DNA from: Bostrychus sinensis
Lineage: Eukaryota > Chordata > Actinopteri > Gobiiformes > Eleotridae
Direction of reading: 5' to 3'
Assembly (NCBI GenBank): GCA_020698575.1
Contig: CM036240.1
Location: forward strand, 23,097,711 to 23,161,710
Length of the DNA: 64,000 bases
Shown: positions 58,101 to 64,000 of the stretch, piece by piece
Position numbering within the stretch: position 1 is the first letter of the stretch
Layout of the letters: the number at the start of each line of letters is the position of its first letter
The notes under the pieces: generated by a model
Databases searched by the model: none
The model's input: the letters and a program-made list of their open reading frames with translations, nothing else
Told to the model about the DNA's origin: nothing
Translations under genes and position numbers: made by a program

Positions 58101-59759
58101 CCCACTTAAAATAATAGTAGTACAAATCTGGCTGTATTCTGTTGCCAGGACATCCAGTAACTTCTGACAAAATGTGCAGTACTTTAATAAACGTCAAAGA
58201 TAGTTATCTGTTGAACCCTTTCAAACATGACAGTGTTTGGCATGACACTGGGGCGTAACGGTAAGGAGGGCAAGCACACCCAAACTCATAAATTGTATTA
58301 GATAGGCTCACTATGCTGGTACACAGCTGTCTTCAGTATTAATCCACTCCAACCAGATTTACGGTGATTACATTTCGAAGACTTTGTGTTGATGGCCGTA
58401 ACAGAGAACAGATACCTGGTATTCATTAGCAAGCTATTATAATGTATGTAATATATTTCCATTTAAACAAACAGTGTTACCATGGGGACCCTTGTAAGAA
58501 TAGCAGAACAGTTTTTTCTTGAATCACAGTCAAATGTCTTGGACAGATGGTGACATCATTTTTGCACTCAATAACTTTTTCAGTGTTCAGTACCAAAAGT
58601 TGTTCAATGCATTTTTGTTGGACTGAAAGCTGGAAGCTGTACTTCAAATTTGTACTCTAGTAAAAGTACAGTTACTGCAAAATAATATAACTTAAGTAGA
58701 AGCAAAATTTCTCAACAAAAAGATTACTTGTGTAAAACTACGGTGTGTAAAGTTTACTCAAGTAGAAAGAATGTGTAAAATGTAAAATGTAGTACTACTG
58801 CTAGTGGTACTACAGCTACTAGAGCTGTTCTTGTAACTACTGTTATTACTAAAACAAGTATTTTGCTACTTTCATTACACTTTCCCATGGAGGTCCATGA
58901 ATTCTTTCTACTTCATTGGTGACTTATACATTTTTTTTTCTCTTTTCTTTCTCTTTCTTTCAAACAAATGAAATACTTTTCTCATTACAAACAAAAGCTA
59001 TGTTTACACAAAGGAGCAAAGAGACAACTGTCAACACAAATGAACGGTTAATTTATCACACAGTCTGGAACACCACGGACTTAAGTTTACCATTTCCAGA
59101 GCCGCACCTTCCTGATGATGGGCAATATTTTACCTGTGCCTCATAACGAAGACGTGCAAGTGTGACAGTAGCAGCACTTAGAAACATAAACCAGCAAGTT
59201 AGCACACGCCGCACGCAGACTGACATCATTACATCCGAAAAAATGCACTGAATCAGGCAAAAATGACGACATCGATAGTATGGAAAAGTTTAGCATCGGT
59301 TTGTAACTTTAGAAAAGTTTGAGAAACTTGTTACATGTTCTTTTTAAAGAATGAAACTCTACAACGGTGTTTAGCAACATTAAAGTGAAGCTATAAAACT
59401 TGATCAAGCCATCAAGTCATTTTTGCTCAAAATGAGTGAAAATTCGCCTTAGTAGATGTTGCAAGATATAACCACTTTTCACAGAAACCTTTTGCAGCTC
59501 TAGCTTTGTTGACATGTCAGTAAAATGATATGCAGTTACGCGTCACACCAGCGACACACATCCTAATAAACAAGCGTAAAAGTGATACGAAGTTCACCTG
59601 GATCGTGTAGGCGTCCTGCGGCTTCTCTTCATCCTCACTCCCGTAGTGTCGCATCAAAGCCGGGTCCAAACTCCGGGTCTGCCTCAGTCTCCGCTTGGAC
59701 ATGATCTTGGGGCTCAGGGAGCACGAAAAAACGCTGCTCAACAATCCATGCGCCGACAT
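44817..59759 (-). CDS. arhgap6: arhgap6, Rho GTPase-activating protein 6 (complete, 13 exons)
   Basis: Stimulates GTP hydrolysis by Rho-family GTPases and remodels actin; in mammals it prefers RhoA. Coding exons: 59598-59759, 52140-52299, 51632-51703, 50213-50475, 49827-50022, 49678-49733, 49436-49586, 49204-49352, 47976-48155, 46692-46789, 46366-46592, 45473-45544 and 44817-45391. They total 2361 nt for 786 residues (human 974). The start is the ATG of MSAHGLLSSVFSC, equivalent to human MSAQSLLHSVFSC; an earlier in-frame ATG at 59820-59822 is also possible. The RhoGAP domain spans about 262-462, with arginine finger R293 in GIFRVGSS and the conserved MTSLNLATIFGPNLL. The C-terminal half is Ser/Pro/Gln-rich. 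The end, DNADALPETLV, matches the human end and is a class I PDZ-ligand-like tail. The first exon is much shorter than in human. Confidence 0.95.
45473..45544 (-). CDS. arhgap6: arhgap6 exon 12
   Basis: Residues 572-596, SSDPFWDDWHELFHRDFRGH through HLT; aligns with human EEPFDIWGTWHSTLKSG. Donor gtaagt, phase 1. Confidence 0.92.
45545..46365. other. arhgap6 intron 11
   Basis: An 821-bp AT-rich intron with gtagtag/gtaatag-rich stretches around 46000-46150. No gene or recognised element. Confidence 0.7.
46366..46592 (-). CDS. arhgap6: arhgap6 exon 11
   Basis: Residues 496-572, DPDLIRPEEHLCLTGRCLSN through LSTDKG, including the conserved KASSGEVSPYDNNSP. Donor gtgaag, phase 1 out. Confidence 0.93.
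46692..46789 (-). CDS. arhgap6: arhgap6 exon 10
   Basis: Residues 464-496, VPADLQNKVLKSLLETDPDV through RRKASQNS. Donor gtaagt, phase 2 out. Confidence 0.95.
46790..47975. other. arhgap6 intron 9
   Basis: A 1.2-kb AT-rich intron with a tagtaatag-type simple stretch near 47080-47180. Nothing else recognised. Confidence 0.7.
47976..48155 (-). CDS. arhgap6: arhgap6 exon 9 (GAP end)
   Basis: Residues 404-463, ITGNKMTSLNLATIFGPNLL through DTYDTLFM. Phase 0 at both ends, donor gtaagt. Confidence 0.96.
48640..48900 (-). pseudogene. Tc1 transposase C-terminal remnant in arhgap6 intron 8
   Basis: The minus strand reads AQDKDPKY, QSPDLNYPYVNFW and LKSRVMARKPSNIKDLETYA, the region around the last catalytic acidic residue of Tc1 transposases (QDNDPKHT, SPDLNPIENLW in active relatives). 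Stops and frame changes separate the pieces, and the catalytic signature is degraded, so it is inactive. Confidence 0.75.
49060..49122. repeat. (TAA)n microsatellite
   Basis: About 21 pure units, some 80 bp beyond the donor of arhgap6 exon 8. Confidence 0.95.
49204..49352 (-). CDS. arhgap6: arhgap6 exon 8
   Basis: Residues 354-403, LDYSDQDRVMQLLIFLLPPC through LDNEGQEV-type end. Donor gtaaag, phase 0 out. Confidence 0.94.
49436..49586 (-). CDS. arhgap6: arhgap6 exon 7
   Basis: Residues 304-354, LREDFDQGWEVNLDEEHSVH through ELYTAFVNTM. Donor gtgagt, phase 1 out. Confidence 0.95.
49678..49733 (-). CDS. arhgap6: arhgap6 exon 6 (arginine finger)
   Basis: Residues 285-303, LQTVGIFRVGSSKKRVRQ, 56 nt. 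Carries the catalytic arginine of the GAP reaction. Acceptor tttacctag; the next downstream ag would break the frame. Confidence 0.94.
49827..50022 (-). CDS. arhgap6: arhgap6 exon 5 (GAP start)
   Basis: Residues 220-285, GGVSVDCITDLDDNQSRLLE through CCQHLEKYG. Donor gtacac, phase 1 out. Confidence 0.94.
50213..50475 (-). CDS. arhgap6: arhgap6 exon 4
   Basis: Residues 132-219, SPQAFGITLSQVIANDRVHK through DPAPRTRRR, with the Ser-rich SSSNSSLSSTCETPNES. Phase 0 out. Confidence 0.94.
50476..51631. other. arhgap6 intron 3
   Basis: A 1.16-kb intron. A stretch around 50750-50805 (tgtgcacaataacaataaag) resembles the tail of a dispersed retroposon. Otherwise unremarkable. Confidence 0.6.
51632..51703 (-). 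CDS. arhgap6: arhgap6 exon 3
   Basis: Residues 108-132, a Lys-rich stretch DQKHKKSLRQKLDSLSKEKN. Acceptor cttttcag, donor gtaact, phase 1. Confidence 0.92.
52140..52299 (-). CDS. arhgap6: arhgap6 exon 2
   Basis: Residues 55-108, DDFTWNSMSGRSVGLKPVPL through CHITIPK. Acceptor tttcag; the donor gtacta is weak but is the only site that keeps frame. Phase 1 out. Confidence 0.92.
53050..53370 (+). repeat. Copy of an abundant dispersed fish repeat
   Basis: Ordered words: ctggagcctattccagcaac, tacaccccag-type, caatttagagtcatcaattc, acctaacgcatgtctttaga, gaggatcaaacccaggagct, gccacactgccactgtgc. Family recognised by pattern, class not assigned. Confidence 0.6.
53442..53458. repeat. (CA)n microsatellite
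   Basis: Eight CA units in arhgap6 intron 1. Confidence 0.85.
54337..54806. mobile_element. Non-autonomous hAT-like element (gtggtggaag family), complete
   Basis: Starts cagtggtggaagaagctaca and ends aaaatgtaccactg, with short inverted ends (cagtggt/accactg). A perfect 8-bp target duplication, ctttacac, flanks it (54329-54336 and 54807-54814). The interior is full of agtaaaagtac words and has no coding capacity. Fragments occur at 25495, 57474, 58630 and 61620. Confidence 0.8.
55109..55147 (-). CDS. arhgap6: arhgap6 alternative first exon 1b
   Basis: ATG in a strong context (gcgacATGG) begins 13 codons, MGQPLYLRNFSYR, ending at a near-perfect donor (gtaagt) in phase 0. That is exactly what exon 2 needs (it begins GAT GAC in phase 0). 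The surrounding 55100-55400 is GC-rich, unlike the 7-kb intron around it, and so looks like a second promoter. The joined product would have 745 residues and keep the whole GAP domain. Confidence 0.55.
55109..55420 (-). promoter_or_regulatory. arhgap6: Candidate internal arhgap6 promoter at exon 1b
   Basis: About 300 bp of GC- and CpG-richer DNA inside the long first intron, immediately upstream of exon 1b on the minus strand. A 126-codon plus-strand open frame here is a by-product of the composition. Confidence 0.45.
57474..57660. repeat. Fragment of the gtggtggaag hAT-like family
   Basis: Begins agcagtggtggaaggtattt and keeps only one end; the body has degenerated into gcagtagtagtagtaac-type sequence. 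Confidence 0.45.
58630..58870. repeat. Fragment of the gtggtggaag hAT-like family
   Basis: Contains ctctagtaaaagtacagtta, actcaagtagaaag and gtagtactactgctagtggt, words characteristic of the family interior. Confidence 0.45.
59598..59759 (-). CDS. arhgap6: arhgap6 exon 1a
   Basis: Residues 1-54, MSAHGLLSSVFSCSLSPKIM through QDAYTIQ, with the conserved KRRLRQTRSLDPALM. Donor CAG then gtgaac, phase 0. It lacks the long Pro/Ser-rich part encoded by human exon 1. Confidence 0.93.
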
Positions 59760-59960
59760 ACTGTGCATTTCGTTCAGTACCTGTTCGCGTTTCGCATGAA
59801 AGTAGGCCAAGTTTGGTTTCATAACTCAGCCACAAGTCCAGGCGGACTGGAGCGTTTCGGAGTGGGTCCCCGAGCGCGTCATTCCGCTTGTGAGTGTTGA
59901 GAAATGCGCGCCTGTGCCATTGGATTCCCTGCGCAGTCCCCCCCTCCTCCCACACGCTCC
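59760..59960 (-). promoter_or_regulatory. arhgap6: arhgap6 main promoter
   Basis: GC- and CpG-rich 200 bp upstream of exon 1a with a CCAAT box on the minus strand (59919-59923) and a ctgcgcag palindrome resembling an NRF1 half-site (about 59928-59938). No TATA box. The 5' UTR cannot be delimited. Confidence 0.5.
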
Positions 59961-62900
59961 TCAACTTCCTACTTTTACAATCTAGAGGTAACATTCATTT
60001 AGGTTTAAAGACGCTCAGCTAGATAGTCTGCATCATTGTGAATTAGAAACTACTATTCTAAACAAAGTCACTAATATAAATCAACAGCATCCTGAATAAG
60101 CTTAAAGCGAAAGTTTTCCAACTTACTTTAAATTAGGGTATGATTTGTAACATACTTAAGACGTTGCCCAAATAAGGAGTTTCACTTGTATGAAAGCCAT
60201 ACATTTTACACAAAGAAAAAACAGATAACCTATGTTACTGTATGTTGAATGGCAACTCCTGTCATTTGTAGGCAGGTATTTTCTTCATTCATTTTCCTCA
60301 TTCACTTTAATATACTGAACTGATCATAATATACCTTTTTTATTGCTTATGGAACAAAGTATATTTATAGTATATTATCAGTATTATTGTAGGCCTAATT
60401 ATTATTGTGTTGTGCCGATAGTTGTGAGGAGTGCACAGCTAGTTCTCCAAAAGCACATATCTTGCTAGTCTTTTAATTTAAACTTATTAATGATATGTAC
60501 ATTAATAACAAGAAAGCAAAACAAAAACAAAAAATAAATACATAAACATGCAAATTAACTGGTTAACAGGATTTCAACTCCCTGCCCACCACTGTGCACA
60601 TACTGTATCCATATACACAAACAATAAACCACTTTTCAACTTCACAAACCAAAATATAAGTGACAAGACATGCATGTAATTTAATATTTCTATCATGCAG
60701 ATACTGTACCTAGTTAGAAATAATTGTCTTTGCTGTGAAAATATATGTTTCTGCATGGAACTACATCTACATCAGAAAAAAACTAAAGTATAGAGGAAAT
60801 GTAAACTTAGAGATTATCATTGCAAATTGAGGGAGAAAAATGCATGTGGTTGTCTCTAGAATATTAAATTGCACAGGTTAGATGCTGCTGTCTTTTGGGC
60901 AAATACAGTATTATCCCTAGAATAAATATTGCATATATTAACATAGATAACCGTTCAAGCAGGTGGAAAATACATATTCAAACGTGCCCTCATATTTTGA
61001 CTTTCAGCGACAGTGAGAAGTGGCTTCAAAATGGCACGGCAGTGATGGTCAGGGTGTGTTTAATTTGTGAGGTAGGGCAGCAGGGCAGCCAGGGATACTT
61101 GTCGTGTAGTGCCCAGGGAGCGCACTCTTCCTGTGGGCGCCCTCGGGAAAGGACCTGTCTGATAACATGACATGTGAACCAGCAGTGTACGGCCACGATA
61201 AGGCTCCATCAGATACGGCAGTCCAGCAAACAGTCAGGGGAAGTGGTGATAAGGGCCCGGCTCTGCGTTTGATCCACTTATTTGGTCGTGCCGAGGTTTA
61301 GAGTAAAGACTCCTCTGGCAGATCTCATCACACTTCCCCTTATGTCATTTCTCTGTGGGATAACTTTGGCCATGGCAGCTGATGTCCACCATCTCAGCAA
61401 GGAGGTTCTGTCACAGCACTGGGTAGAAGGTGGAAGAAAATGTTATATTTCCAATGATATTTTTTTAGACCATATCTACCATATCCCCCCTAATTGGAAT
61501 AACTGCACTCAAATCTATGAATAGTAACATGTGGCATAGAAAAGGATGCAACTTCTAAAAAGATGTAAGGTGGGTAGAGTGCACATTTTAGAAACAAAAA
61601 GTCCTAGTTTTGGTGTCTCAGTACTTTCCCCCAGTCCTTTAAACTAATTTACTAGCACTTTTTGTAAAACATACTGTACTTTTACTTCTGATAATTTCTG
61701 AGAAATTAATATTAGTTATAATCAAGTACATTTTGGATCTTAAAATAAATAAAGTGGGTTCAACACTTTCAAAAGTGCTAAAGTGCCTTTGCTTTGATTT
61801 AATTGAATAAACTTGAGTAATAATATTTTGAAGTATTAGTATTTTTACTTGAGCAAAAATTTTGAATAAAAATACTGCTTCTAGAAAATTTTACAGTTAA
61901 TTCTTTTTTACTTTTACTCAAGTAACAACTGTTCTTCCTCCTCTTACTGTGTAAAAGAACATTTGTTTTCCTCTGGCTAATAAATACAGTATACGCTGCT
62001 ATTTAAGTATGGGCCACTAGATGTCAGTAGAGGATGTCCAATGTTCCATCGTGTACTGTGTAAGAGAAATATAAAGTACTGGCGTTTACAGCTGGGGATT
62101 TCCATTTAGAGGGTCCACTTTCACTTTATGTGTAACATCTATATATGAATTACAGTCAGGTTGGTAAATATATTGAGACTTGTAAGTTTTGTAATATGAA
62201 TAACTTCCCATTTGAATTCCACTGGGGCTTATCTGCTGTGCGGTGAGTTACAGCCCCTCTGTGAAAATAGGAAGTTACCACTATTGGCGTTATCTATAGC
62301 TGAAAAATGTACCTTCTAAAATTAGAGTTTCAGGTTATTCTAAAAGCAAAATTAAGTGTAAATGGGGTTCTTTTTCTTGTGGTTCAATTTCCAGCAACTT
62401 GACCGGCTATCTACAGTCAGTGCTTCTCATATCAAGTGCTCTCTAGTTCCCACTTTTCTTGTAATAGAGGATGGGACATTTCAATAAAGCCACTGACCCA
62501 ATGCACTACTGTCACTTTGCAGCTTAAATCACACATCTATCTAAAGTGAGAATTTGCGAGTGAAGTGTCTTTGTACGTATGTATATTATTCTTGTTTTTT
62601 TAGGGCAACAACTGGGGGGTTGTATTCTAAATTTGTGGTACCATTTTAGACCATGCAGTTGTAGCAAGATACAGTTTTATTGTCTGTGAAGTTGAAAAAA
62701 TACCACACGGATCAAGACCATGACTAAAAGACCAGTGCATAAGACATAAGATAGGAAGATATACTAGCAATTATTAAATCTTTTAGTTCTGGGGTAAATG
62801 CTAAATCTATTAAGCTACAAAATCCGTAAATATCTAACAATGGTAAAAACAACAAAAGCTAATCATTTGCTCCTCTACTGACCAATTGTAGATGGCATTA

Positions 62901-63826
62901 GTATTTATGGCCCTATCTCGCAATTTTACAGAATTATTTTAAAAATTCAGAGATCAGGCAGTGATCCGAAGCAACAATTTTTTTATTTTTTTTTTCTTGA
63001 CTAATTAACAGCAACAAATTGGTGTTTTGCTTCAACTTGTTTGAAGAAAGAGCGGAGGAGTATCTAGAAAAATGTAAAAATACACTATATTTCCAAAAGT
63101 ATTATAGCCAAAAGTATTAGCTCATCTGAGCTAGTATTTTAGAAATATAGTGTAGATTCAAAGGGAGCAGAAAATTTGATGGAAAAAATAAAATTGCAAA
63201 AATTGTATTAAACTATGGCTGGTCTGGAGTACTACCACACCAACTTATGTTTTGATTCACGGTTTACGTGAAGTGATAGGTCCGTTTTAATTCACTCACA
63301 GTGTAGACTCCCTATCACTTCCATGAGATTACGGTTTCCACTATAAACATGTTGTGTCACCCACACTGAGCTCATGTGGAGACACACAGTGGCTGTAAAG
63401 AAGTGCATTACATTTATCTTTTGTAAACGAAGACATTAAAACCAAACCTGATATTCCATCTGTTTTCCACGAGTGCCTCTATATCAGATCGTTGACTGCA
63501 ATGATTACTCACATTGCCATCTCCTACATTTGATAGCGTATCTCTGGATCAAAATGGGGAGTAATGGCGAGAAGAAAATGCAATCTAGATGTCAGACAAG
63601 CACTTGATTAACCACTTACAGAAGCAGTGTCTGCATCAAAGAAAGGCAAAGCATCTCAGGTTTCCACTCAAAGCCCATCCTTCAAATATTACTGGCTGCA
63701 CAATATCGATTTTTCATTCTTCTCAATATCCCATTGCCATTAATAGAATTTACACCAGACTATCAATGTTTCTAGGAGGCCTCCCCTCCCTTTACTGTAT
63801 CTGAGCAGTTTTGTTTTGTGTTACAG
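59961..63826. other. Spacer between arhgap6 and the plus-strand exon
   Basis: About 3.9 kb. It contains a fragment of the gtggtggaag family (61620-61960) and the short palindromic element at 63081-63154. No chromodomain-like coding sequence, which an msl3 gene should have upstream, was found on the plus strand. A GC-richer stretch at 61010-61300 is not protein-like. Confidence 0.5.
63081..63154. mobile_element. Short palindromic Tc1/mariner-type MITE
   Basis: tacactatatttccaaaagt at the left mirrors tattttagaaatatagtgta at the right, with TA at both ends and a tandem ccaaaagtatta inside. This end sequence is typical of fish mariner-like elements. Confidence 0.55.
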
Positions 63827-63935
63827 TGCCTTCAGTCGCCAGCAAGTACCTGGATGGAACGGACATGGAAGAGGACAGTGGTGAAAGTAATGAAAGCTGT
63901 GCTAGTAGTATGGAGGCACACCAGGAGGAACCAAG
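63827..63935 (+). CDS. Internal exon of a plus-strand gene, possibly msl3
   Basis: A 109-nt exon has a good acceptor (tttgttttgtgttacag) and donor (AAG then gtgaga). It completes a codon ending TG and then reads PSVASKYLDGTDMEEDSG, ESNESCASSMEAHQ and EEPR, an acidic, Ser-rich stretch. If the split codon is Leu, the start LPSV and the acidic Ser/Glu run ending in EEP resemble the segment after the chromodomain of MSL3 (LPGVDSVLKG, then EEKDENDEN). MSL3 is the plus-strand neighbour upstream of ARHGAP6 in human, so synteny agrees. MSL3 reads H4K16-acetylating MSL complex targets. The identification is tentative because no chromodomain exon is visible in the window. Confidence 0.45.
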
Positions 63936-64000
63936 GTGAGAAAGTTAACTTTTTATTCACAAACTCAAAAATATTAATGGCTGAATGTTATTTTTTGGTA

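Larger units (their letters stand above)
52300..59597. other. arhgap6 intron 1 (7.3 kb)
   Basis: Contains exon 1b, the hAT-like element at 54337-54806, a dispersed repeat at 53050-53370, a CA repeat at 53442-53458, and fragments of the gtggtggaag family at 57474-57660 and 58630-58870. In human this intron hosts AMELX; no amelogenin-like coding sequence is seen, as expected for a teleost. Confidence 0.65.

Noticed and set aside
52300..59597. An amelogenin gene nested in arhgap6 intron 1, as in human
   Set aside because: No Pro/Gln-rich secreted coding sequence on the plus strand; teleosts are not known to have amelogenin.
44817..59759. Other RhoGAP genes as identity for arhgap6
   Set aside because: The N-terminal KRRLRQTRSLDPAL, the linker DDFTWNSMSGRS and the C-terminal DALPETLV are specific to ARHGAP6.
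59635..59994. 119-codon open frame at the arhgap6 promoter
   Set aside because: Shadow frame over exon 1a and the CpG-rich promoter.

Overview
The window is vertebrate genomic DNA, almost certainly from a ray-finned (teleost) fish. It is AT-rich and intron-rich, has GT/AG splice sites, and is littered with degenerate Tc1, hAT and tRNA-SINE-like repeats. There is no prokaryotic-style gene organisation and no operon, CRISPR array or defence-type system. Three genes can be reconstructed exon by exon on the minus strand, and one exon of a fourth gene lies on the plus strand at the right edge. All exon joins given here were checked for reading-frame continuity. Protein family names come from recognising the translated sequence; no database search was run.

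Region by region. (1) 463-8814, minus: cog3, a Golgi vesicle-tethering subunit, 15 coding exons giving the first 566 residues; the rest lies beyond the left edge. Its introns hold a hAT element nested in a Tc1 element and a broken plus-strand coding relic. (2) 8815-10664: intergenic, with the cog3 promoter on one side and the mid1 polyadenylation signals on the other. (3) 10665-21553, minus: mid1, a complete 667-residue TRIM-type ubiquitin ligase in 9 coding exons. (4) 21554-44816: about 23 kb with no convincing coding exon. It probably carries the 5' noncoding exons and alternative promoters of mid1; several minus-strand donor sites and one CCAAT/TATA-like arrangement support this. It also contains repeats and possible enhancers. 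(5) 44817-59759, minus: arhgap6, a complete Rho GTPase-activating protein in 13 coding exons (786 residues), plus an alternative first exon at 55109-55147 that encodes a different N-terminus. (6) 59760-64000: intergenic, then one plus-strand exon at 63827-63935 that may belong to msl3.

The neighbours mid1, arhgap6 and (tentatively) msl3 match the gene set of human Xp22. The hccs gene, which lies between MID1 and ARHGAP6 in human, is not seen here. cog3 is on another human chromosome (13), so the cog3/mid1 interval marks a rearrangement relative to mammals. The genes are not a functional pathway: cog3 works in Golgi trafficking, while mid1 and arhgap6 both act on the cytoskeleton. The points most worth checking are the promoter and uORF architecture of mid1, the second first exon of arhgap6, and the apparent absence of upstream msl3 exons.
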